Shown one piece after another: positions 27,543-36,200 of a stretch of DNA of 64,000 bases. The position numbers and the translations under genes are program-made. Origin of the DNA: an uncultured Muribaculaceae bacterium (GTDB lineage: Bacteria; Bacteroidota; Bacteroidia; Bacteroidales; Muribaculaceae). Each line of letters starts with the position of its first letter. Positions within the stretch are counted from its first letter, which is position 1. The notes beneath the pieces were generated by a model. That model did no database searches and was not told the DNA's origin. It saw only the letters and a program-made list of their open reading frames with translations. The stretch covers positions 1 through 64,000 of the forward strand of contig CAJTWL010000004.1 in the NCBI GenBank assembly GCA_910579845.1, in the 5' to 3' direction.

Positions 27543-28094
27543 ATGTCGTATTCCGCACCTATAGATGAGAAGCAACTTGTCGCTGACCTTCATGATCCTA
27601 AAAAGGCTCATGGTGCGTTTGACACGCTCATGCGTAAATATGGTGAACAGATTTACTGGCAGATAAGGAGAATGGTGACAAACCATGAAGATGCGAATGA
27701 TCTGTTGCAGAACTGCTTTATGAAAGCATGGAATAATCTCGACAACTTCAGAGGTGAGGCAAAACTCTCCACATGGTTGTATAAGATAGCGGTAAATGAG
27801 ACTCTGAATTTTTTGAATAAGGAACGTCAGCATGGCGATATGGTGTCGAATAGCGAGGATTTCAATGTGCTTGATACATTGGAGAGTGATGAATATTTCG
27901 ATGGGGATGAAATGCAGATTGAGTTCCAGAAAGCAATTGCCTCACTGCCGGAGAAACAACGCCTTGTATTTAATATGAGATATTTCGATGATATGAAATA
28001 TGAGAAAATATCTGACATTTTAGGTACTTCGGTCGGTGCCCTCAAATCTTCGTATCATCATGCTGTTAAAAAGATTACAGCGATGCTGTCATAG
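27543..28094 (+). CDS. ECF-type RNA polymerase sigma factor
   Basis: 183 aa. Region 2 (about residues 25-92) contains HEDANDLLQNCFMKAWNNLDNF and KLSTWLYKIAVNETLNFL. Region 4 (~128-178) contains LPEKQRLVFNMRYFDDMKYEKISDILG and the recognition helix SVGALKSSYHHAVKKI. It directs RNA polymerase to a stress or envelope regulon. In many Bacteroidales such genes are immediately followed by a one-TM anti-sigma gene. Here that likely partner lies at 32297, displaced by a 4-kb repeat-flanked cassette. Confidence 0.9.
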   Translation: MSYSAPIDEKQLVADLHDPKKAHGAFDTLMRKYGEQIYWQIRRMVTNHEDANDLLQNCFMKAWNNLDNFRGEAKLSTWLYKIAVNETLNFLNKERQHGDMVSNSEDFNVLDTLESDEYFDGDEMQIEFQKAIASLPEKQRLVFNMRYFDDMKYEKISDILGTSVGALKSSYHHAVKKITAMLS

Positions 28095-28162
28095 CACGTG
28101 GCGAATATTGACGTGATAAACCTGACAGTCAAGTAACAACACTTATAGTTCTTATATATAGT

Positions 28163-28203
28163 GAATGCGGCCGGTTTCACAACCAGCCGCATTCAATTGT
28201 TTT
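28163..28203 (+). terminator. Terminator in repeat copy A
   Basis: The stem GAATGCGGC/GCCGCATTC with a nested GGTT/AACC helix is followed by a T-rich tail. It lies 68 nt after the sigma factor stop. Compared with copy B, one base pair has changed on both strands (G-C to A-T), preserving the stem. Confidence 0.8.
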
Positions 28204-28272
28204 CCATAATACTTTTTCGAACTAACCTAACATCATGAAACGATTTTTCTTTCTTTCGATATTAAAACAATG
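28163..28272 (+). repeat. Direct repeat copy A: terminator plus truncated gene start
   Basis: About 110 bp matching 32032-32143. The first 95 nt differ from copy B at only four positions by my count. It starts with a hairpin (28163-28171 with 28186-28194, inner GGTT/AACC) and an AATTGTTTT tail, an intrinsic terminator. It continues through a shared AACTAACCTAACATC leader into the ATG at 28235, which opens a 15-codon reading frame (MKRFFFLSILKQCMN). The start looks like a signal peptide cut short. Confidence 0.85.
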
Positions 28273-28414
28273 CATGAACTGATTTTGTTCGGATAAAATG
28301 AAAATTTTTAAGCGGTTTCTTAGAACAACTCTTTAAAAGAGTTTTTTCGTTTTGGGAACGTTTGGGAATCAATTTAGTTAAAATTGCTTTTTTTATGAAA
28401 GATATTTGAGTTGT

Positions 28415-28449
28415 TTTGCAAACAGTTCCTTTTTTATTTATTAAATTTG
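28415..28449 (+). promoter_or_regulatory. Promoter of the FAD oxidoreductase-phosphoesterase pair
   Basis: TAAATTTG at 28442-28449 is an exact -7 box. TTTG at 28415-28418 may be the -33 box at a slightly long 23-nt spacing. Transcription would start near 28456, favouring the ATG at 28498 with an A-rich leader. Confidence 0.55.
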
Positions 28450-28497
28450 AAACAACTTCATTTGAAAATGATAACATTAAAATCTAACAATAACAAC

Positions 28498-30324
28498 ATG
28501 GCACAAATTTCAAAAGAGAATTCAGTATTGGCATTAGCCACAAAATTCTCGAATCATGGAGACTGGATTGTTGAACAGCAGTTCGTATTACAGATGGGTT
28601 CTTCTTACCTGATGGCACACGGAATCGGCACACCTTTGGAGAAGGATGCCACTACAGAGATCGAGGTGCCGGCAGATGGCGAATACAATGTTTATGTACG
28701 CACGAAAAACTGGACAAAATATTGGTCCGACGGTCCGACTCCCGGTATTTTCGAGGTCTTGATCGATGGCGAAGCCAATGGCGTTTTCGGAAATGATGAT
28801 AATAAGGAGTGGCACTGGCAGAAGGGCGTTAAAGTAAATCTGAAGAAAGGTACGCATACACTCGCGCTTCATGACCTCATGGGTTTTGACGGACGTTGTG
28901 ATGCCATATTGCTTACTACTTCTGATGAAGTCCCAGGCAATACAGTAGAGGATTACAAGGCATTGCGCGATGTTGTGCTCGGTAAAGAGCCTGTAGTCGA
29001 TAAGGGTGAATATGACCTTGTTGTAGTCGGAGGCGGTATGTCCGGTATCTGTGCTGCAATCGCAGCTGCCCGTTATGGCAGTAAAGTGGCTTTGATTCAG
29101 GACCGTTATCTCCTCGGTGGTAACAACTCATCTGAGGTTCGTGTGGGTCTGGGCGGTCAGATTAATGTTGATCCGTACCCATCACTCGGTTACATATTCA
29201 ATGAGATAGGTCCGGACCGTATCGGTAATGCACGTGGCGCACACCATTATCAGGACTGGAAAAAGACAGACGTTGTAAATGCTGAAAAGAACATAACACT
29301 CTTCCTCGGTTATACTGTAGATCAGGTCGAGAAAGCCGGCAACAAGATTGTAAGTGTAGAGGCTGTAGAGGCTACAAATCAGGATAGAATCAAAATAAGC
29401 GGCAAACTCTTCAGCGATTGTACAGGTGATGCACATCTTGCAGTACTTGCCGGTGCTGAAACAAGAATGGGTCGTGAGGCCAAATCTGAATTCAACGAGC
29501 GTCTGGCTCCTGAAAAAGCTGATGACATGACAATGGGTGTATCTGTAGAGTGGTATTGCGAAGACTGGAATACACCTTGCACATTCCCGGATTCTCTCGA
29601 CTGGGGTCTCGAGCTTGATGAATATACAGTAGAACCTGTTCACCGTGCAAACTGGTATTGGGAGGTAGGTATGATGGACGATCAGGTTGCCGATGCAGAG
29701 AAAGTCCGTGACTACGGCATGTATGTCGCTTATTCAACCTTCTCATATTGCAAGAACCGTCTTGCAAACAAAGAGGATTGGGAGTGCACACATCTTACAT
29801 GGGTTTCCCACGTTTCAGGTAAACGCGAGTCTCGTCGTATCGTAGGTGATCTTATCCTTACAGAACAGGATCTTACGCGCCCACGTCCATATGAGGACGG
29901 TACATGTACAACAACATGGCGTATCGACCAGCATTATCCGCAGGAGGAGAATTCCAAGAAATATCCGGGTGAGCCCTGGCTGTCCTACGGCGTCCTTACC
30001 CCGATCGATTTTTACGCACTTCCTTATCGTATTTTCTATTCAAAGGATATCGCGAATATGTTTATGGCGGGACGTAACGTCAGCGTATCTCACATCGCTC
30101 TCGGTTCTGTCCGGGTGATGCGTACTTGCGGTATGATGGGAGAGGTTGTAGGTCTTGCCGCTTCTATCTGCGCTAAGAAAGATTGTCTGCCTCGTGACAT
30201 ATATACGACATATTTCTCAGAGCTGCAGGATCTGATGCGTAAGGGTGCCGGTCGTACAGACGTTCCCTACACACAGTTCTACCATCAGATCGACCGTACA
30301 GGTCATATCGCGGAAGATAGATGA
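28498..30324 (+). CDS. FAD-dependent oxidoreductase with N-terminal beta-sandwich domain
   Basis: 608 aa from the ATG at 28498; an in-frame ATG at 28468 is possible but leaves only ~12 nt of leader. Residues ~1-160 look like a carbohydrate-binding or golvesin-C-like beta-sandwich (EIEVPADGEYNVYVRTKNW, GTHTLALHDL). The Rossmann FAD motif DLVVVGGGMSG has its glycines at 178-183. Conserved later blocks are LLGGNNSSEVRVGLGGQ, FSDCTGDAHLA and FMAGRNVSVSHIALGSVRVM, as in the FAD_oxidored (PF12831) family. No signal peptide is visible, although the partner phosphoesterase is exported. The substrate is unknown, perhaps a sugar or sugar derivative. Confidence 0.82.
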   Translation: MAQISKENSVLALATKFSNHGDWIVEQQFVLQMGSSYLMAHGIGTPLEKDATTEIEVPADGEYNVYVRTKNWTKYWSDGPTPGIFEVLIDGEANGVFGNDDNKEWHWQKGVKVNLKKGTHTLALHDLMGFDGRCDAILLTTSDEVPGNTVEDYKALRDVVLGKEPVVDKGEYDLVVVGGGMSGICAAIAAARYGSKVALIQDRYLLGGNNSSEVRVGLGGQINVDPYPSLGYIFNEIGPDRIGNARGAHHYQDWKKTDVVNAEKNITLFLGYTVDQVEKAGNKIVSVEAVEATNQDRIKISGKLFSDCTGDAHLAVLAGAETRMGREAKSEFNERLAPEKADDMTMGVSVEWYCEDWNTPCTFPDSLDWGLELDEYTVEPVHRANWYWEVGMMDDQVADAEKVRDYGMYVAYSTFSYCKNRLANKEDWECTHLTWVSHVSGKRESRRIVGDLILTEQDLTRPRPYEDGTCTTTWRIDQHYPQEENSKKYPGEPWLSYGVLTPIDFYALPYRIFYSKDIANMFMAGRNVSVSHIALGSVRVMRTCGMMGEVVGLAASICAKKDCLPRDIYTTYFSELQDLMRKGAGRTDVPYTQFYHQIDRTGHIAEDR

Positions 30325-30347
30325 TCATATTTAATCAGACTGTAAAG

Positions 30348-32006
30348 ATGAAATTCAAGAATATTATAATGATAATGGCTGCAACCGCATTGGTTGCGCC
30401 ATTATCTGTTTCAGCAAAAGCTAAAAAACAACCTGCCATCTACGGACAGGTTACAGCAGACGGGAAACCACTCGCGGGTGTGCAGGTGAGTGACGGTGTG
30501 AGCATCGTAAAAACAGATGCGAACGGTAATTATGCCATACAGACCAGTGATAAGACGGACGGAACAGTTTATATAACCACTCCTTCGGGATATATGGCAC
30601 TCAGTAACGACGGATTCCAGCCCGGTTTCTGGAGATTGCTTAATGCTCCGGTCGGAACACCGGAAGTCCATAATTTTAATCTTACGCAACAGAACCAGGA
30701 TGTTTATTCTGTGATGTATCTTCCGGATCTCCACCTTACAAATGAGGATGAAAAGAGAGATCTGCACGCATTCGAGACTCTCGCATATCCTGTAATGCAG
30801 TCGCTATATGATAAGTATTCTCAGGATGGACCGGTGTATTGCTTTAATCTTGGTGATATATCACATGACCTTTTCTGGTATGATTATGGTTTCTCTCTTG
30901 ATAAAGTAATAGGTTATCTTAAGGGTAAGGCATGGCCGTTTATGACTTACAGTGTATCTGGAAACCATGACAATGATGCGTCTGTGACCGGTGAGAATAC
31001 CGACAACCGCGCTGCGTGGCTTTATAGAAAAACGCTCGGTCCGGCTCAATATTCCGTGAATATAGGCAACGATCACTGGATCTTCCTCGATAATATCGAG
31101 TATATAAATGTGCCTGGTAAAGGTAAGAAAGCAAAAGGTGTAAATGGTGACCGTTCATATAACCATACGTTCACACCCGCTCAACTTGCATGGCTTGAGA
31201 AAGACCTCGCCAATGTGGAACCTGGTCAGCAGGTGAGGGTGGTTTGTCACGCACCCCTCATTATGGAGATCAAGAAAAACGGATTGGTTTTCAAGAAGGA
31301 GGATATGGATAAATTTGACAAGTTGTTTGCAAATTTTGATTATGTTCCAATCTATTCCGGTCACGCACATTCGCTTTTTATAAACAAACATAAGGATTAT
31401 CCGCGTTTCATGCAGCATGTAGGCCCGGCAGCTTCCGGTAATATGTGGACTACCAGCAGATATGACCAGACCTTGTCTACCGACGGTACGGAGGCCGGCG
31501 TTTTTGTAGGTAAGTTTGTCAAGAATCAGCCTGAAGACCGTCAGCTCTATACTTATGCACAAGGTAAAAGCGCAATGCGTACATATGATCTCAATTCAGT
31601 TGGGGATTATTATAGGAATGACAGCATTGTAAGAAAGGAGCTGGGTTTCTTTCCCAAGAGAACCGATTTCTCGGATGACAAATATAAAAACGGCATACTT
31701 ATAAACTATTGGCTTTATAAACCGGGTGAGAAGGTGGAATTCATAGAGAACGGTGTTCCGCTTGATGTCGAGTACGCATCTGAGGTGGAGGATCCTTTGT
31801 GGAACATTATATATTATGCTCCGCTTACCGCAAAATTGAATCAGTACAAGTCAAGTTATAACCAGCGTACAAGTGCACATCTCTTTATGGCAAAAGCGAA
31901 AACTGCCGACAGCCCAATTGAAATCCGTGTAACTGATGCCAATGGCAAACTTGTCCGTACGCAGGTCATGCATAGACCGAAGAAGTTTGACAGAACAGCA
32001 AATTGA
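30348..32006 (+). CDS. Exported calcineurin-like metallophosphoesterase (three-domain)
   Basis: 552 aa from the ATG at 30348, which begins the signal peptide (ends near PLSVSAKAKK); an upstream ATG overlapping the previous stop adds nine residues ahead of it. An N-terminal Ig-like MetallophosN domain (~30-115) is followed by the metallophosphatase core with PDLHL (D127, H129), GDISHD (D170), GNHD (N206-H207), VCHAPL and SGHAHS, then a C-terminal MetallophosC domain. All metal ligands are present, so hydrolysis of phosphomono- or diesters outside the cytoplasm is expected. It is co-transcribed with the FAD oxidoreductase. Confidence 0.88.
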   Translation: MKFKNIIMIMAATALVAPLSVSAKAKKQPAIYGQVTADGKPLAGVQVSDGVSIVKTDANGNYAIQTSDKTDGTVYITTPSGYMALSNDGFQPGFWRLLNAPVGTPEVHNFNLTQQNQDVYSVMYLPDLHLTNEDEKRDLHAFETLAYPVMQSLYDKYSQDGPVYCFNLGDISHDLFWYDYGFSLDKVIGYLKGKAWPFMTYSVSGNHDNDASVTGENTDNRAAWLYRKTLGPAQYSVNIGNDHWIFLDNIEYINVPGKGKKAKGVNGDRSYNHTFTPAQLAWLEKDLANVEPGQQVRVVCHAPLIMEIKKNGLVFKKEDMDKFDKLFANFDYVPIYSGHAHSLFINKHKDYPRFMQHVGPAASGNMWTTSRYDQTLSTDGTEAGVFVGKFVKNQPEDRQLYTYAQGKSAMRTYDLNSVGDYYRNDSIVRKELGFFPKRTDFSDDKYKNGILINYWLYKPGEKVEFIENGVPLDVEYASEVEDPLWNIIYYAPLTAKLNQYKSSYNQRTSAHLFMAKAKTADSPIEIRVTDANGKLVRTQVMHRPKKFDRTAN

Positions 32007-32031
32007 TGAATGTTGATTTGGATAATATAAC

Positions 32032-32074
32032 GAATGCGACCGGTTTCACAACCAGTCGCATTCAATTGTTTTCC
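32032..32074 (+). terminator. Terminator in repeat copy B
   Basis: The stem GAATGCGAC/GTCGCATTC with nested GGTT/AACC is followed by AATTGTTTT. It closes the FAD oxidoreductase-phosphoesterase transcript. Confidence 0.8.
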
Positions 32075-32143
32075 ATAATAACTTTTTCGAACTAACCTAA
32101 CATCATGAAACGATTTATCTTTCTTTCTGATTTAATAACAATG
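32032..32143 (+). repeat. Direct repeat copy B: terminator plus truncated gene start
   Basis: About 112 bp matching copy A at 28163-28272. It begins 25 nt after the phosphoesterase stop. The hairpin (32032-32040 with 32055-32063) has the compensatory A-T pair. The shared leader ends in an ATG at 32105 that opens a 26-codon frame (MKRFIFLSDLITMW...). The two copies bracket the FAD oxidoreductase-phosphoesterase pair. Confidence 0.85.
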
Positions 32144-32262
32144 TGGCTTGAAAGATTGTTCTCAAAAAATTTATTTTTTTGCTGATTTTTAATTAAACCT
32201 TTTAAAATAAATATTGTCAAAAATTTACACAATTGGTTCATAACAATCAAGTTGTTGATATA

Positions 32263-32281
32263 TCTCCTGAATATCAGGAGA
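32263..32281 (+). promoter_or_regulatory. Palindrome before the putative anti-sigma gene
   Basis: TCTCCTGA-ATA-TCAGGAGA is a perfect 8-bp stem with a 3-nt loop, 15 nt upstream of the ATG at 32297. It could be an operator or a hairpin masking translation initiation. The A/T-rich stretch 32146-32262 before it holds no recognisable gene or clear promoter. Confidence 0.4.
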
Positions 32282-32296
32282 ATATAATCAGGGTAT

Positions 32297-32746
32297 ATGG
32301 ATATGAATGAGGAAGAGAGACTTATAGATAAATATGGAAAGAATACCGGCATGAAGGTGCCGGATGGCTATTTTGAAGCTGTGTTTTCGGAGATAAGTGC
32401 GAATTTGCCCGAATATAAGCATACAAGAGCAGTCGTTGAGATGACATTATGGCAAAGAGTGAAACCGTATGTCTATCTCGCTGCCATGTTTGCCGGGATA
32501 TGGTTGATGATGAAAGTATTTCATGATGCATCTCATGTCGGAGACATGAGTCTTGATAATCCACCTGATCAGATTGCGCTTGCAATGTCCGATAAAAGTA
32601 TAAGAGACGAGTTTGTGATGCCCGATTATTCTCAGGATTTTGAACTTGAGGATGATGTGATCGGGAGCTATTCCGATATAAGCGATTTCGAACGGGACTT
32701 CGGTTACAAGTTTGATTCCCGCTATGTTAAATTGAAACTTGATTAA
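32297..32746 (+). CDS. Single-pass membrane protein, probable anti-sigma factor
   Basis: 149 aa. The N-terminal ~55 residues are acidic and cytosolic in character (VPDGYFEAVFSEISANLPE). One membrane segment follows a WQRVKPYVYLAAMFAGIWLMM motif (~50-72). The C-terminal ~75 residues are acidic. This layout matches the small proteins encoded right after ECF sigma genes in Bacteroidales that restrain the sigma factor. Here the sigma gene ends 4.2 kb upstream. The next gene starts 3 nt later. The anti-sigma role is inferred from layout, not from a catalytic or zinc motif. Confidence 0.6.
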   Translation: MDMNEEERLIDKYGKNTGMKVPDGYFEAVFSEISANLPEYKHTRAVVEMTLWQRVKPYVYLAAMFAGIWLMMKVFHDASHVGDMSLDNPPDQIALAMSDKSIRDEFVMPDYSQDFELEDDVIGSYSDISDFERDFGYKFDSRYVKLKLD

Positions 32747-32749
32747 AAG

Positions 32750-33229
32750 ATGGGAAAATTGACAAGAATCTTTCCTTTGCTGATACTTATGCTATTGTGT
32801 GCGATAGGAGTCAATGCACAGCAGACTGAGAAGAAGTCGCGCGGAGAGATGCGTAAAGAAATGGCTGAATTCAAAATGAAATTTCTTGCACAGGAGATGG
32901 AGTTGCAAGATAATCAGATTGAGCAATTCACTGAAGTGTATACTAAAATGAATCAGGAGAAGCGTCAGGCATTTGCATCTGCAATGAGACTTGAACGAAA
33001 ACTTCGGTCTGACAAGGATGCTGCCGAGGCTGACTATGCAGCCGCAGCCAAAGCGATGGATGAAGCCAAGATAAAGGACCATGAGATAGATAGACGCTAT
33101 GATGATAAATTTTCCAAGTTCCTTACTGCGAAGCAACGCTTTAAAATGAGAGAAGCCGAGGAGAAGTTTCGAAGAAAGATGGAGCAGATGCATCGGGAAA
33201 GAAAGGGGAAAGGTGGAAAAGGTAAGTAA
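32750..33229 (+). CDS. Exported Spy/CpxP-like helical protein
   Basis: 159 aa. A signal peptide (ends near GVNAQQ) precedes a fully helical, highly charged body (MRKEMAEFKMKFLAQEMELQDNQ; QRFKMREAEEKF) and a Lys/Gly-rich tail. Length and pattern fit Spy/CpxP-like periplasmic chaperones or sensors often encoded with envelope-stress ECF sigma factors. It lies 3 nt after the putative anti-sigma gene. Chaperone or sensor function is inferred. Confidence 0.6.
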   Translation: MGKLTRIFPLLILMLLCAIGVNAQQTEKKSRGEMRKEMAEFKMKFLAQEMELQDNQIEQFTEVYTKMNQEKRQAFASAMRLERKLRSDKDAAEADYAAAAKAMDEAKIKDHEIDRRYDDKFSKFLTAKQRFKMREAEEKFRRKMEQMHRERKGKGGKGK

Positions 33230-33267
33230 AGGATCTGATAAAGATATATTATTAGTTGAAGGGAATT

Positions 33268-36200
33268 ATGATAAAATTGATGAATTTCCATATTATGATT
33301 GATAGATGTTTGTGTAAAAAGTGTAGCCGGGAGGCTACCTTTTTATTTTTATTATTTATGTCATTGTTCAATTGCGTGGCAGAAGTAAAGAATCCGGATT
33401 TTGCATATCCACAGACAGTTAAGGATAATGCGGATACAAGGCTAAAAAAGGCATTGGAAGAACACGATTATCCGATAGTGTTGCAATCTGCCATGCGGAT
33501 TGCAATTGCGGATAAGTTGATTTCATCGGATGATGTCAAGAAATCGATAGAACTTTATGGAAAACTTGCAGAAAGTCTGCCTTCTCCATATAAAGAGATC
33601 GCAAGATTGCTTGAGGCGCGTGAATATGTTTCAGTATATAATGAAAATCCATGGATATACAATAACAGGACTTTGCCGCTGTCACCTGTGCCTGAAGATA
33701 TAAAGGCATGGAGCTGCGATATCTTTTCGGCGAAGGTCCGGGATCTTGTCATATCCTCTATGGAAAATACAAAGGAAGCTAAAAATACTCCGCTGACCGA
33801 GATTTCTCCTATCCTTGTAGATTGGAAAAACGCCGCCGGTATGGGAATGACGGTATATGACTTTATGACCATGAAAGCTGTAGATATTCTGAAGCCATTC
33901 AAGAATAACGGTGTGTCATCAATTCCGTTTAGAAGAGATAATGCGGATACAGTCGGTTTTGCCGGACTTCCGATAAGTGAAATTATCGGAAATATCCTTT
34001 CTGATAATATCAATTGGCATGATTCTGAAGGTGATTCCAGAATCGCATCAGTATTCAGCTATATGAAATATCAGAATCTGCCGTATGAAGAACAGAAAGA
34101 CTATTTGAAATTATGTATAGATACATACAAGGATACTCCGTATTGTGCGCGCTTTATTCTCGAATATACAAATAGACAAACTGTCGTGGAGGAGGAATCT
34201 TTTTATGGGGAAGAATCCGACAGCAATAAGGAGCTGTTAAGACAGAATAACAAACTCAAGAAAGATTACGCCTTTATCGAATCGTATCTGAAAAGGTTTC
34301 CTGATTGTCTGGACGCTGATGTATTGCGACAGAGATTACAGCAATTGTGCGATGAATCAATTACTGTATCGGTGAATGGCAGGGTGTATCCCGGAAAAAA
34401 AGGTAAGGTGACAGTACATTCAAATAATGTACTCAGCTTCAATCTGCTCGTGGTCAAGGTTCCTCAGAAGTTCATAAATGGTAGTATAACGGAGGTAGAA
34501 CTTAGAAAATCAGGCAAGGTAGTTGAATCTATATCTGTAAGTTTCAATGGTAATAAACCTGAGAATTTTGAAAGAGAATTAGACTTGGCACCACTTGAAA
34601 GCGGCGTTTATGTGCTTGTTCCCTCAAAGACTGGAGACTTTTCAGGAATGATCAAAGGTTTGCAGTCTAAGTTGCGATATTCCACATTCAATGTTTCATC
34701 GTTGCAATATTTCATTTCATCGGATGGGGTGTACAACAAGGCAAACCGGATTTATGTTACAGATGGTCTTAACAATAAGCCTGTAAAGGGTGCAAGAATA
34801 ATTCTTACATCATATCGTAACAAGGTTAAAACCGATCTTGTGACAAATGCCCAGGGCTATGCCGAATTTGAAGCCGGTTCATATGATATGACAATTCGTT
34901 ATGGACAAAACCGGTTGGATAATAATATCTGGGTGGGTGACCGTTATGGATCTCAGCAGAAAGGATATATTTCCGGCAGACTTATTACTGATCTCGCCAT
35001 CTATCATCCCGGAGACTCAATAGGTTTCCTGGCTGTCTCTTTCAGTGGCAAAGACCGGGATTTGATTTCGCTCGGAAATCACAAGGTTAAAGTTTTCCTG
35101 TATGATGTCAACTGGCAGAAGGTCGATTCAATCGGACTGACGACCGACAGTTTCGGTAGAGCGTCAGGGAAACTGCATATACCCGATTCAGGATTACTTG
35201 GAAATTATACTCTTAGTATGGTGGGACTTGAGGACGGCAACGCTTATGCATCCAATTCAGTGGAGATTGCGGATTATAAGTCTCCGACGTTCTATGTAAC
35301 CATAGATGGAACTGAAAAGTCTTATAAAATTGGAGATAAGATTATAATAAAGGGAAAGGTATCTACTTATTCGGGCGTGCCTGTATCGGATGCAGTGGTG
35401 AAGTTTGATCTTTCATATCAGATGTTCCCATGGTATAATTCCAATATAAATGCCAACTATGGGGGAGAGGTCAAGTCTGGCTCAGATGGAAAGTTCAGCA
35501 TTGAACTCGGTACTGAAGACCTTCGTAATACCAGATACAAGCTCGGATGTTATAAACTTCTGGTATCGGCTGTGAATCCGGCAGGTGAGACGCAGTCCGC
35601 ATCGCCTGTCTATCTCTCTTTAGGATCGGCTTATTCAATAAGACCGGATATCCAGAATAAGATTGAAGCCGGAAGAATGGAGAAATTCGCGGTACGTGTT
35701 GTAGATATCGTGGGAACGCCTGTCGAGAAGAAAGTCTATTATCGTATTGTCGGATATGATGATAAAAAGGTGATTTGTAATGGAGAATTTATATCACCTG
35801 TGTTTTATCTCAATACTGATTCATTGCCGTCGGGGAAATATAATGTAGTTTTCTCTCTCAATAAAGAATTCAAAAACACGGTCACTGAACATAACAGCGA
35901 TATAGAGTTCATAATATACAGAGACATAGATAAACATCCTCCATATGAGACAGCGTTGTGGGTTCCTGAGAATCATATTGTAGTGCCATCGGATTCTAAA
36001 GAAGTGAAGATCAGATTCGGAAGTGCATATCCGGATAGCTGGATATATGTGCAGGTCGCTGACTTAAATAATATTATTGAACGAAAATGGGTACGTGTGA
36101 ATGACATGAATGATGAGCTCAAGGTAGCAGCGCCTGCAAATAACAACCGTGTATTTGTCACTCTGTCAGGTATGCATGGATTTGAATCCCGCACGGAGAC

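Noticed and set aside
32205..32308. Short frame ending VVDISPEYQENIIRVYGYE before the anti-sigma-like gene
   Set aside because: It is stopped upstream within a few codons and has no start; too short to support as a remnant.
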